In this document: one piece after another, positions 56,975 through 64,000 of the stretch
How positions within the stretch are numbered: the first letter of the stretch is position 1
Layout of the letters: every line of letters starts with the position of its first letter
DNA from: Sphingomonas aerophila
Lineage (GTDB): Bacteria; Pseudomonadota; Alphaproteobacteria; Sphingomonadales; Sphingomonadaceae
Reading direction: 5' to 3'
Assembly (NCBI RefSeq): GCF_014199305.1
Contig: NZ_JACIJK010000001.1
Span: 310,001-374,000, forward strand
DNA length: 64,000 nt
Notes under the pieces: model-generated
What the model saw: the letters and a program-made list of their open reading frames with translations, nothing else
The model's database searches: none
Told to the model about the DNA's origin: nothing
Made by a program: the position numbers and the translations under genes

Positions 56975-58795
56975 TCACTCCGCCGCCAACGCCTGTTCCC
57001 GCTCGGCCGCCTGGCGGGACCACATCTCGGCATACAGCCCGCCGCGCGCCAGCAATTCGGCATGTTTGCCGCTTTCCGCGATGCGTCCGGCGTCCAGCAC
57101 CACGATCCGGTCAGCATGAACGATGGTCGACAATCGGTGCGCGATGACCAGCGTCGTGCGGCCCCGCTCGATTGCTTCCAGCGTGTCCATGATCTCCGCT
57201 TCCGTCCGGCTGTCGAGCGCGCTGGTCGCCTCGTCCAGGATGAGCACGGGCGGGTTCTTCAGCAGCGTCCGCGCGATGGCCACGCGCTGCTTCTCGCCAC
57301 CTGACAGCTTCAGCCCGCGCTCTCCGACGCGCGTGTCATAGCCGTTGGGCTGGCGTTCGATGAAGCCGGCGATCGCAGCGCCGCGCGCGGCCTCGGCAAC
57401 CTCCGCCTCGCTCGCACCCTCGCGGCCATAGGCGATGTTGTAGCCGACCGTGTCGTTGAACAGCACCGTGTCCTGCGGCACGATGCCGATCTGCGCGCGC
57501 AACGACGCCTGCTGCACGGCGGAGATGTCCTGCCCGTCTATGGTGATGCGCCCGCCGGTCAGGTCATAGAAGCGGTAAAGCAACCGCGCGATGGTCGACT
57601 TGCCAGCGCCCGACGGCCCCACGATCGCCAGGGTCGACCCCGCCGGCACGTCCAGGTCGATGCCGCGCAGGATCTCTCGTTCGGGATCATAGCCGAAGCG
57701 CACGCCCTCGAAGCGCAGGTGGCCCTCGCCCACCACCAGGGGCTGGGCGTCGGCCGCGTCCCTTATCTCGGCTGGCGTGTCGATCAGGTCGAACATCGCA
57801 CCCATGTCGATCACACCCTGGCGAATGGTGCGGTACACCATGCCGAGCAGGTCGAGCGGACGGAACAGCTGCGCCAACAGCGTCGACACGAACACCACAT
57901 CGCCCGCCGATGCCTGGCCGTGGCTCCAGCGCCAGGCGACGAACGCCATGCCGCCGCCCAGCATCAGGTTGGTGATCAGCGCCTGACCGACGTTGAGCCA
58001 TGCCAGGCTGTTTTCCGACTTGGTCGCCGCGCGGGCATAGGCGGTGACGGCGCTCTCGTAACGGCGCGCTTCACGCTCCTCCGCGCCAAAATACTTCACG
58101 GTTTCGAAGTTGAGCAGCGAATCCACAGCATGCGCGACCGCGCCGGTATCGAGGTCGTTCATCTGCGTGCGCAGGTGATTGCGCCAGTCCGTCACCTTGC
58201 GCGTGAACCAGATGTACACCGCCACCATGACCACCGTGGCGGCTACCAGTTCCCAACCAAAGCTTCGCCAGAAGATCGCGAGCACCAGCGTCAGTTCGAG
58301 CACCGTCGGCGCGATATTGAACAGCAGGAAGTAAAGCATCGTGTCGATGCTCTTGGTGCCGCGCTCCACCACCTTGGTCACCGCGCCGGTGCGCCGTTCC
58401 AGGTGAAAGCGCAGCGACAGCCCGTGCAGGTGGCGGAACACGTTGGCGCTCAAGCGCCGCGTGGCGTCCTGCCCCACACGTTCGAACACCGTGTTTCGCA
58501 GGTTGTCGAACAACGTCGTCGCGAAACGCGAACCGGCATACGCAATGACCAGCAGCACCACGAGCGTCGCCAGCCCGCGATCGCCGGCCGCCATGCGGTC
58601 GACCGCGTATTTCAGTGTATAGGCCGCCCCGAATACCTGGACGAGCTTGGACAGTACCACCAACACCATGGCGCCGGTGACGCGCGCCTTCAGCCCCGGC
58701 TCACCTGCGGGCCACAGATAGGGGAGAAAGCGGCGCAGGGTGGGAAGCAACGGCCGGTCAACGGTCGTGCGGGTGGTCGGATCGGCAGGGGGCAT
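56975..58795 (-). CDS. ABC exporter of the Atm1/HMT1 (ABCB6/7) type
   Basis: This 606-residue half-transporter has an N-terminal six-helix membrane domain with LRFHLERRTGAVTKVVERGTKSID. The DSLLNFETVKYFGAEEREARRYE motif, diagnostic of the Atm1/HMT subfamily, is also present. The ATPase domain has GPSGAGKSTIARLLYRFYD, the LKLSGGEKQRVAIART signature and ILDEATSALDSRTE. Relatives export glutathione-bound sulfur or metal conjugates and support Fe-S or metal homeostasis. The ATG at 58795 is family-like. It is divergent from a small exported-protein gene across about 140 bases that hold inverted repeats. Confidence 0.94.
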   Translation of the reverse strand: MPPADPTTRTTVDRPLLPTLRRFLPYLWPAGEPGLKARVTGAMVLVVLSKLVQVFGAAYTLKYAVDRMAAGDRGLATLVVLLVIAYAGSRFATTLFDNLRNTVFERVGQDATRRLSANVFRHLHGLSLRFHLERRTGAVTKVVERGTKSIDTMLYFLLFNIAPTVLELTLVLAIFWRSFGWELVAATVVMVAVYIWFTRKVTDWRNHLRTQMNDLDTGAVAHAVDSLLNFETVKYFGAEEREARRYESAVTAYARAATKSENSLAWLNVGQALITNLMLGGGMAFVAWRWSHGQASAGDVVFVSTLLAQLFRPLDLLGMVYRTIRQGVIDMGAMFDLIDTPAEIRDAADAQPLVVGEGHLRFEGVRFGYDPEREILRGIDLDVPAGSTLAIVGPSGAGKSTIARLLYRFYDLTGGRITIDGQDISAVQQASLRAQIGIVPQDTVLFNDTVGYNIAYGREGASEAEVAEAARGAAIAGFIERQPNGYDTRVGERGLKLSGGEKQRVAIARTLLKNPPVLILDEATSALDSRTEAEIMDTLEAIERGRTTLVIAHRLSTIVHADRIVVLDAGRIAESGKHAELLARGGLYAEMWSRQAAEREQALAAE

Positions 58796-58813
58796 CGCCG
58801 CCTTATGTCGTCG

Positions 58814-58827
58814 CTGAACTCGTTCAG
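58814..58827. promoter_or_regulatory. Palindrome upstream of the Atm1-type exporter gene
   Basis: A perfect inverted repeat, CTGAAC-TC-GTTCAG, lies 19 bases upstream of the exporter start, where an operator would overlap the promoter or leader. The second half-site is followed by GTTC again. No known regulator can be named from the sequence. Confidence 0.4.
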
Positions 58828-58877
58828 TTCAATGCGCCTGGTGCAGGAGGACCACCATCGATGTGCGCTTGCGGAAC

Positions 58878-58894
58878 GGGCGGGGAACCCGCCC
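58878..58894 (+). promoter_or_regulatory. GC-rich hairpin in the divergent spacer
   Basis: A perfect 7-bp stem, GGGCGGG-GAA-CCCGCCC, lies 45 bases upstream of the small gene at 58939. It would form in that gene's leader if transcription starts far enough upstream. Its role is unclear. Confidence 0.35.
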
Positions 58895-58938
58895 TCCGAT
58901 CAAGCCGTTATGGCCCTTGCGAGTGTGAAAGGCTTTTA

Positions 58939-59169
58939 ATGGAACCGGTGTTCTTCGTGATGGCGATCCTGGGCTGCGGCGATGGCAACACCGATTGCCG
59001 TGAAGCGCGCCTGGACACCGTGCGTTACGCCACCGCCGCCCAGTGCCAGGCCGCGCTGCCCGCCGGGCTCGCCCGCAATACCGATCTAGATTACCCGTCC
59101 ATCGCCGCCGCCTGCCGCGCGAATGGTCCGATCGTGGTCAGGGTCGACAAGCCCCAGCGCAAGGGCTGA
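58939..59169 (+). CDS. Small Cys-containing hypothetical protein
   Basis: This 76-residue protein begins with a short hydrophobic segment (MEPVFFVMAILGCGDGNTDC) and has cysteines at about 13, 20, 36 and 59. The conserved-looking core RYATAAQCQAALPAGLA and YPSIAAACRANG recall small secreted proteins common in sphingomonads. AAAGG precedes the ATG by about 8 bases. Two disulfides would be possible if exported. The function is unknown. It converges on the exported-protein gene 7 bases away. Confidence 0.65.
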   Translation: MEPVFFVMAILGCGDGNTDCREARLDTVRYATAAQCQAALPAGLARNTDLDYPSIAAACRANGPIVVRVDKPQRKG

Positions 59170-59176
59170 CGCGTCA

Positions 59177-59779
59177 TCAATATCGAATGGCGAGTAGCAT
59201 CAGCAGGTCGCCTTTTTTGGTACTGCCGACCAAGGTGACGTTGGAACTGGGCGAATCCGGACTGTCCAGCGCGCTGATCCCGACCGTCCGCATCTGCACC
59301 GTAGCGACCGACTGAGCAGTTGCGCCGCGCGACTTCGTGAGCAGTGTCGTGCCGGCGCGCTCGTCGACCCAGGCGCGGTAACCCCAGGCTTCCCCCACGA
59401 ACCGCCGCCCCGGTATCTCACCCGGTGCCGTCGCCACGGGCTGTGGCGGACAGCTGCTATCATTGATGGTCAGCGAGGCAAGCCTGCCATCAACATTGTT
59501 GGTCGATACTAGGAGGCATCGCCTGCGATTGGTCAGGAGCGTGATCGGCAGCGACCCGGGCGAGGTTGCGCCAACCACTCGCTCGCCACGGGGCAGAACG
59601 ATGCGGAAACCACCATAGATGTTGACCCACGCGAGGCCATTGCTGGCTGTCAGGAAAAGGGGATCAACTGACACCAGTCGTCGAAAGGCCGCGCGGTGGA
59701 TCGGCTTTGCGATAGGCGCGCTGGCCGGCGCCGCGGCAATGAGCGATCCCGCCAACACGAGAAGGCCCGAGTTTCTCAC
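59177..59779 (-). CDS. Hypothetical exported protein coupled to crtB
   Basis: This 200-residue protein starts at GTG 59779, overlapping the crtB stop as GTGA, so it belongs to the crtB transcript. A signal peptide (NSGLLVLAGSLIAAAPASA) is followed by a beta-rich mature part with two Cys, in RRRCLLVSTN and NDSSCPPQP. No family is recognised. Coupling to a carotenoid gene may reflect co-transcription only. The longer open frame upstream is antisense to nothing relevant and is in conflict with crtB, so it was not used. Confidence 0.65.
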   Translation of the reverse strand: MRNSGLLVLAGSLIAAAPASAPIAKPIHRAAFRRLVSVDPLFLTASNGLAWVNIYGGFRIVLPRGERVVGATSPGSLPITLLTNRRRCLLVSTNNVDGRLASLTINDSSCPPQPVATAPGEIPGRRFVGEAWGYRAWVDERAGTTLLTKSRGATAQSVATVQMRTVGISALDSPDSPSSNVTLVGSTKKGDLLMLLAIRY

Positions 59780-60726
59780 GCTCGTGGCCGTGCCCACAAG
59801 GCAGGATCGCGCGGCTCGGGCGGATACAGCGTCGCACGACGGCGCGCCTCCAGCCATGCCCGCGCAATAAAGCGGACCTTCTGCAGCTTGGATGTCGTCA
59901 CGCGCGTATCCCAGGCCCGCGCACCCCGGCTCGCGACTTCCCGCCCGATCGCGCCATAGATATGCGCGGCGGACAACACCGCCCAGGCGGACCGTTGCGA
60001 CAGGGCAGGGGTGCCATGCCGCGCGCTTGCCTCGAAAGCCGCGGCACGATCGGCCAGTCGCCGCGCCAGCACCGCCAGGCGGGGTCGGTATTCGGGCCGC
60101 ATCAACTGGCCGGGCGGCAGGTCCATCTCTGCCAGCCATTCGGTGGGCAGGTAACAACGGCCTGCCCGCGCATCCTCATCGATGTCGCGCGCGATGTTGG
60201 CGAGCTGGAAGGCAAGGCCCAGGTCGCAGGCGCGGTCCAGCGTCGCCTGGTCATCCGGCGACACGCCCATGATCACCGCCATCATGCACCCGACGACGCC
60301 TGCGACATGGTAGCAATAGCGATACAGATCGTCCTCGGTCCGTGGCCGCCATTCCTCCGCGTCCAAGGCGAAACCCGCGATCAGGTCGCGTGCAAAGGCC
60401 GGGGGCAACGCCGTTTCCGCCGCGACGATGGCCAGCGCATCGAAGGCCGGCTCCCCCGTGGCGCGGCCTGCCAGCGCTTCCTCGGTAAGTGTCTGCAATC
60501 GCACCAGGCGCTCCGGCGCGTCGCTGACGGCGCGCATGCCGTGCCCCATCTCCTGCCCATCGGCGATGTCGTCACAGGCGCGGCACCAGGCATAAAGAAG
60601 CCAGGCGCGCTCGCGCGTTTGCGGATCGAACAATCGGCTTGCCGCGGCGAAGCTTTTTGACCCGACCGCGATCGACTGCCGCGCCGCCGCGACCACGTCG
60701 TCACGCGGGGGCAGGGTGGCGCTCAT
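59776..60726 (-). CDS. crtB: Phytoene synthase
   Basis: This 316-residue enzyme joins two geranylgeranyl diphosphates to phytoene, the first committed carotenoid step. It has the trans-isoprenyl synthase motifs: YAWCRACDDIADGQE (first Asp-rich motif) and ANIARDIDEDARAGRCYLP (second), with YCYHVAGVVGCMM between them. The location beside crtI and crtY favours phytoene over squalene synthesis. The stop overlaps the next gene. A 20-base perfect palindrome lies 63 bases upstream of the ATG at 60726. Confidence 0.93.
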   Translation of the reverse strand: MSATLPPRDDVVAAARQSIAVGSKSFAAASRLFDPQTRERAWLLYAWCRACDDIADGQEMGHGMRAVSDAPERLVRLQTLTEEALAGRATGEPAFDALAIVAAETALPPAFARDLIAGFALDAEEWRPRTEDDLYRYCYHVAGVVGCMMAVIMGVSPDDQATLDRACDLGLAFQLANIARDIDEDARAGRCYLPTEWLAEMDLPPGQLMRPEYRPRLAVLARRLADRAAAFEASARHGTPALSQRSAWAVLSAAHIYGAIGREVASRGARAWDTRVTTSKLQKVRFIARAWLEARRRATLYPPEPRDPALWARPRA

Positions 60727-60789
60727 CCGCTCACCCTGTCACGCCGTGCGAGGGACCCACGGCAATGCAAAGCGGCATCAGCGACCCAG

Positions 60790-60809
60790 GCTTCCGTCAT
60801 GACGGAAGC
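60790..60809. promoter_or_regulatory. Perfect 20-base palindrome between LOG gene and crtB
   Basis: GCTTCCGTCA-TGACGGAAGC is a perfect inverted repeat without a central spacer, lying in the 100-base gap upstream of crtB. It could be an operator for a dimeric regulator of crtB or a terminator for the LOG gene; no T-run follows on the minus strand. Confidence 0.45.
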
Positions 60810-60826
60810 GCACGTCGCGGCGGCAC

Positions 60827-61408
60827 TCACAAATCGCTGACCTGCATCCGGATGATCGGCTGTGTCGGCTGATGGGCCGCCATCCTGTCCAGCAATCCGT
60901 CCAGAGTCGGATCCACGATCAGCAGGTCGCGATGCTGTGGCCGCAGAAACCCAACCTCGCCCATCTTTTCCCAAAACGCGACCAGGTGGTCGTAATAACC
61001 CGCCGAATTGAGCAGCCCCACGGGATCAGTGTGGTAACCAAGCTGAGCCCAGGACAGCGCTTCCCACAGTTCGTCCATGGTGCCGGTGCCGCCGGGGATG
61101 GTGACAAAGCCATCACACAGGTCGGTGAACAGCTGTTTGCGGGCATGCATGCCGGGGACGACGTGGAGTTCGGTCAGGCCGCGATGCGCGACCTCCGCAT
61201 CCACCAGCGCCTGCGGGATCACGCCGATGACCTCGCCGCCCGCGGTCAGGGCGCTGTCGGCGATCGCGCCCATCAGCCCCAGCCTGCCGCCGCCATAGAC
61301 GACCCCAATGCCGCGTTCGGCAAGGCCGCGGCCGACCGCCCGCGCGGTGTCGAGGTAGATGGGATCAGCGGGGGTGGCGGACCCGCAATACACGGCCAAA
61401 CGCTTCAT
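60827..61408 (-). CDS. LOG-family (TIGR00730) Rossmann-fold protein
   Basis: This 193-residue protein is a lysine-decarboxylase-like LOG homologue, a family that includes cytokinin riboside 5'-monophosphate phosphoribohydrolases. It has LAVYCGSATPADPIYLDTA at the start and YGGGRLGLMGAIAD. The hallmark PGGTGTMDELWEALSWAQLG is present. Activity on nucleoside monophosphates is expected from the family. It sits between crtI and crtB on the same strand, with long spacers on both sides, so it is probably transcribed from its own promoter in the 400-base gap. Confidence 0.92.
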   Translation of the reverse strand: MKRLAVYCGSATPADPIYLDTARAVGRGLAERGIGVVYGGGRLGLMGAIADSALTAGGEVIGVIPQALVDAEVAHRGLTELHVVPGMHARKQLFTDLCDGFVTIPGGTGTMDELWEALSWAQLGYHTDPVGLLNSAGYYDHLVAFWEKMGEVGFLRPQHRDLLIVDPTLDGLLDRMAAHQPTQPIIRMQVSDL

Positions 61409-61532
61409 GCCGCGTGCGCTAGGCGATAGGGACCGACCCGGCAAGCCGCCGCGGCGTGCCGCGTTCCGACTTGTCGCGCGTTGCCGAGCACCATCCCGAC
61501 CCCTGACCGATCACGGCCCGCGCATGCGACCG

Positions 61533-61553
61533 TGGCACAGGCTGTCTGTGCCA
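61533..61553. repeat. Inverted repeat in the crtI-LOG spacer
   Basis: TGGCACAG-GCTGT-CTGTGCCA is a perfect 8-bp stem with a 5-base loop. It lies 125 bases upstream of the LOG-family start and may be an operator or part of an RNA leader. Confidence 0.5.
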
Positions 61554-61681
61554 TGACGTCTGCGCGGGACACGCTGATCGCCTGATCCGCTTATTGTTGC
61601 TCGAGCTGCCCGGGTCTGGCCGGCGCCAGGCGGCATTGTTCATCCGTGTGCGGATGATACCCATGGCTATGACACTCCTGA

Positions 61682-61741
61682 TGCCGGGCAAGCCCTGGGA
61701 TGTCGGCAATGCTGACGCGATCGGGCTTGTCGTGCCTGGCA
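61682..61741. ncRNA. Candidate structured RNA element in the crtI-LOG spacer
   Basis: Three nested helices can form within 60 bases. The outer helix pairs TGCC at 61682-61685 with GGCA at 61738-61741. The middle helix pairs CAAGCCC at 61689-61695 with GGGCTTG at 61723-61729. The inner hairpin pairs TCGGC at 61703-61707 with GCTGA at 61711-61715 across an AAT loop. This could be a small RNA, a leader element or a terminator; no known family is recognised. Confidence 0.3.
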
Positions 61742-61808
61742 GATGTCAGGAATGATCTTCCACCTTCCCGCCAACGATTAAATGGCCCTGGCCGGGAAGC
61801 TCTAAAGC

Positions 61809-63287
61809 TTATTGCTCCCCGGCCAGCATCAGTTTTGCGGTCGCCTTGGCGCTGCCGACCACGCCAGGGATCCCGGCGCCCGGATGCGTGCCGGCGCCCA
61901 CGAAATACAGGTTCGGGATCGCCGCATCGCGATTGTGGACGCGGAAATAGGCGCTTTGCGTCAGCACAGGCTCCAGGCTGAAGGCTGACCCCTGATAAGC
62001 GTTGAGGTCGTGTGCGAAGTCCTTTGGCGCGTAGGAGAATTTCGTCACGATACGCTCATGGATGTTCGGGATCAGCCGGCGGCCGACCTCGTCCAGGATG
62101 CGCTTTTCCAGGACCGGCCCGACCTCGTCCCAGTCGACGGGAAACTTGCCCATGTGTGGCACCGGCGCCAACGCGTAGAAGGTCGAATGGCCCTCTGGCG
62201 CCAGGCTCGGGTCGGTCACGGTCGGGTGGTGGAGGTAAAGAGAGAAATCCTCCGACAGCACGCCATGGTCATAGATGTCCGCGAGCAGCCCTTTGTAGCG
62301 GGGGCCGAACAGGATCATGTGGTGGGGAATACCGGGCCAGGTGCCTTGCACGCCGAAATGGACGACGAACAGCGACGGCGAGAAACGCTTGCGCTCCAGC
62401 TTGGCCGCGGTGCGCTGCCCTGCACGCGAGGTGCTGAGCAGGTTGCGATAGGTATGGACGATGTCGCCGTTGGATGCGACCGCATCCGCGCTCGACTGCC
62501 AGCCGGACCGCGTCGTCACGCCCGTCACCCGGTCGCCAAGCGTGTCGATGCTGGTGATCGGATCACCCAGCCGCAGCACGCCGCCCAGCCGCTCGAAATG
62601 CTTCACCATGCCGGCAACCAGCCGATTGGTGCCGCCCTTCGCGAACCATACCCCGCCGTCACGCTCCAACTTGTGGATCAACGCATAGATAGCGCTGGTG
62701 GTCATCGGGTTGCCGCCGACCAGCAGCGTGTGGAAGCTCAGCGCCTCGCGCAGCTTTTCATTCTTCACGAAGCTCGACACGATCGAGTAAACCGACCGCC
62801 ACGCCTGGTACTTGGCGAGTGCGGGCGCGGCCTTGAGCATGGAAGCGAAGTCCAGAAACGCCTCGTGCCCGAGCTTTTCGTATCCCTCATGGAAGACGCC
62901 GGCCGAATATTCCAGGAACTTGGCATAGCCCGCCACGTCCTCGGGATTCAGCTTGGCGATCTCTGTCCGCAGCTGGGCATCATCGTTGGTGTAGTCGAAG
63001 TTGGTGCCGTCGACCCAGTTCAGCCGATAGAATGGCAGCACCGACTGAAGCTCGACATCCTCGCTCATCTGCCGCCCGGTCAGCTGCCACAGTTCCTGCA
63101 GGCAGGCGGGATCGGTGATGACGGTGGGGCCGGCATCAAAGGTGAAGCCGTCGCGCTCCCAATAATAAGCGCGGCCGCCCGGCTTGTCGCGCGCTTCCAC
63201 GATCGTGGTTGCGACCCCTGCCGATTGCAGCCGGATCGCGAGTGCCAGGCCGCCAAAGCCGGCGCCGATGACGATCGCCCGCTTCAT
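61809..63287 (-). CDS. crtI: Phytoene desaturase CrtI
   Basis: This 492-residue flavoprotein desaturates phytoene to lycopene. The N-terminal FAD fold is IVIGAGFGGLALAIRL, followed by ARDKPGGRAYYWERDGFTFDAGPTVI, which matches CrtI-type desaturases. The central FFARFFG-like region is absent, but SVYSIVSSFVKNEKLREALSF fits the family. The C-terminal carotenoid-desaturase signature NLYFVGAGTHPGAGIPGVV is complete. Its ATG overlaps the crtY stop (ATGA at 63284-63287), so the two are translated together. The desaturation number is not deducible. Confidence 0.95.
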   Translation of the reverse strand: MKRAIVIGAGFGGLALAIRLQSAGVATTIVEARDKPGGRAYYWERDGFTFDAGPTVITDPACLQELWQLTGRQMSEDVELQSVLPFYRLNWVDGTNFDYTNDDAQLRTEIAKLNPEDVAGYAKFLEYSAGVFHEGYEKLGHEAFLDFASMLKAAPALAKYQAWRSVYSIVSSFVKNEKLREALSFHTLLVGGNPMTTSAIYALIHKLERDGGVWFAKGGTNRLVAGMVKHFERLGGVLRLGDPITSIDTLGDRVTGVTTRSGWQSSADAVASNGDIVHTYRNLLSTSRAGQRTAAKLERKRFSPSLFVVHFGVQGTWPGIPHHMILFGPRYKGLLADIYDHGVLSEDFSLYLHHPTVTDPSLAPEGHSTFYALAPVPHMGKFPVDWDEVGPVLEKRILDEVGRRLIPNIHERIVTKFSYAPKDFAHDLNAYQGSAFSLEPVLTQSAYFRVHNRDAAIPNLYFVGAGTHPGAGIPGVVGSAKATAKLMLAGEQ

Positions 63288-64000
63288 GCTGTTACCCCGA
63301 CTTTCAGGCCCGTCAGCGCACGAACGGCGCGGGCGATGGGGACCGGGGGACGGCCGGTCAGGATGCGTGCCTTGTCGGTCACGGTTGATGTTCCTGCATA
63401 AAAGCGGCCGATCAGCCGCGGGTTCAGTCGATAGAAGCGCTCCAACACCCGATAGCGCTCGGCGGGTTCGGCCGCCTTGAACAACATGGTGTCGAGCATT
63501 CGGTAAAAACCGCGCGCGCGCCAGGCGCGGCGGGCATGGGCGTGGGTGGCCTCATGAAGCGCGCCAGACGAAAAGTCCCGCCGTTTCGCCAGCATCGACG
63601 CGGTGCGGATCGCATCTGGCAGCGAATAGCCGGTGGTCGGATGAAACAGCCCCGCGCGCATCCCGAGCTTCGCGATGTCCTTGCCACCCGAGTGCCAATA
63701 CGCCTCGAAGTCGCCGCCCATCGCGACGGGCAGAACGCCCGCCTCCTCCCGGTCCACCCGCCGCGGCGACCAGCCACGCGCGGCTGCATATTCATCGATC
63801 CGCACCCGCAATGCCGGCCCGTCGAGGTCGGGCGTATCGCTGTAATAGGTGTCTTCCAGGAAAATGCGCTTGGGCTTGAAGGGGAGCGCATACATGAAGC
63901 GATAGCCGTCAATCTGCTCCACCGTCGCGTCCATCACGATCGGCCGGTCGATCCCGTGCGGCGTTTCCAGCTTGATTTCGCGTCCCACGAACTTCTGCCA
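63284..64000 (-). CDS. crtY: Lycopene beta-cyclase CrtY (5' end beyond window)
   Basis: The C-terminal 238 residues of a CrtY-type lycopene cyclase are present; the start lies past position 64000. Landmarks are KPKRIFLEDTYYSDTPDLD, the RGWSPRRVDREEAGVLPVAMGG strand, and GMRAGLFHPTTGYSLPDAI with its HPxTGYS motif. RVLERFYRLNPRLIGRFYAG is a typical CrtY tail. The enzyme turns lycopene into beta-carotene, the precursor of zeaxanthin- and nostoxanthin-type pigments in sphingomonads. The frame is open to the window edge. It is coupled to crtI. Confidence 0.94.
   Translation of the reverse strand, partial: WQKFVGREIKLETPHGIDRPIVMDATVEQIDGYRFMYALPFKPKRIFLEDTYYSDTPDLDGPALRVRIDEYAAARGWSPRRVDREEAGVLPVAMGGDFEAYWHSGGKDIAKLGMRAGLFHPTTGYSLPDAIRTASMLAKRRDFSSGALHEATHAHARRAWRARGFYRMLDTMLFKAAEPAERYRVLERFYRLNPRLIGRFYAGTSTVTDKARILTGRPPVPIARAVRALTGLKVGVTA

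Larger units (their letters stand above)
61409..61808. other. 400-bp gene-free spacer with structured repeats
   Basis: This is the only long non-coding stretch in the window, lying between crtI and the LOG gene. The open frames across it have poor codon bias and resemble no family. It contains a near-perfect 8-bp hairpin, a nested multi-helix element, and a short CATCCG-TGTG-CGGATG repeat at 61641-61656. An inverted pair, CTTCCCG and CGGGAAG, lies just past the crtI stop. It probably holds the LOG promoter and the crtI terminator, and perhaps a structured RNA. Confidence 0.6.

Noticed and set aside
61419..61709. 96-codon minus-strand frame in the crtI-LOG spacer
   Set aside because: Weak third-position bias, no ribosome site, Arg/Ser-rich composition, and it overlaps the hairpins; judged non-coding.

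Overview
The window is a stretch of GC-rich chromosome from an alphaproteobacterium, most likely a sphingomonad (Sphingomonas or a close relative). This rests on recognition rather than a search. The signs are a carotenoid locus (crtY, crtI, crtB), a TorF-type porin, many small sphingomonad-type exported proteins, the local order ftsK-lolA-xth-ribA, hemC/hemD beside tsaD, and heavy use of GTG and TTG starts with 4-base start/stop overlaps. I see no phage, IS element, CRISPR array, rRNA or plasmid functions. It reads as core genome with small lineage-specific genes.

Layout. 1-1.5 kb: a cut-off SDR dehydrogenase (-) and a sulfur transferase with two small membrane proteins (+). 1.6-3.4 kb: glnK-amtB behind a near-consensus sigma-54 promoter. 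3.5-9.3 kb (-): ftsK, lolA, xth, ribA, a YdcF-like gene and a DUF2007 gene. 9.4-14 kb: a UbiH-type hydroxylase (+) facing imuB, a thioredoxin-TPR protein, a LON-domain protein, a 58-aa ORF and a Trm112-like protein (-); imuB carries a LexA-type box but has no imuA or dnaE2 beside it. 14-17.4 kb (-): a TorF-like porin and a carbonic anhydrase/SulP transporter pair. 17.5-21 kb: a two-component system, tRNA-Gly(GCC), an HhH mini-protein and a DUF72 protein. 21-24.6 kb: hemC-hemD-mitofilin-like (-) facing away from tsaD (+). 24.6-30.2 kb: rsmB-rpe-heparinase II/III (-) divergent from an SDHAF4-like gene and purH (+).

30-38.8 kb: a Wzx-like flippase, small membrane genes (one pair looks like a single frameshifted gene), polA, a class A beta-lactamase-like lipoprotein and a CPA1 antiporter. 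38.8-46.6 kb: a pyruvate-oxidase-like ThDP enzyme, DUF983, PilZ, nadB, a cold-shock-like/TM2 fusion, a D-Ala-D-Ala carboxypeptidase, an exported protein built from two copies of a Cys-pair domain, and VOC and SnoaL-like proteins. 46.7-53.6 kb: an HPP protein, an ABC ATPase without an adjacent permease, a CHCC zinc finger protein, DUF3224, tldD, recQ and an exported protein resembling a retropepsin that has lost its catalytic Asp. 53.6-59.8 kb: an M13 peptidase, an alginate-export-like porin, an Atm1/HMT-type ABC exporter and small exported proteins. 59.8-64 kb (-): crtY (cut off), crtI, a LOG-family gene and crtB, with a 400-bp gene-free spacer containing strong potential secondary structure.

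How the genes fit together: glnK-amtB senses and imports ammonium; hemC/hemD share tetrapyrrole synthesis; crtB, crtI and crtY make cyclic C40 carotenoids; the carbonic anhydrase and SulP protein may form a bicarbonate uptake pair. I found no convincing multi-gene system of an entirely new kind. The best leads are the duplicated Cys-pair protein, the orphan LexA-linked imuB, the degenerate retropepsin, the structured crtI-upstream spacer, the CA-SulP pair, and the probable frameshift at 32.57 kb.
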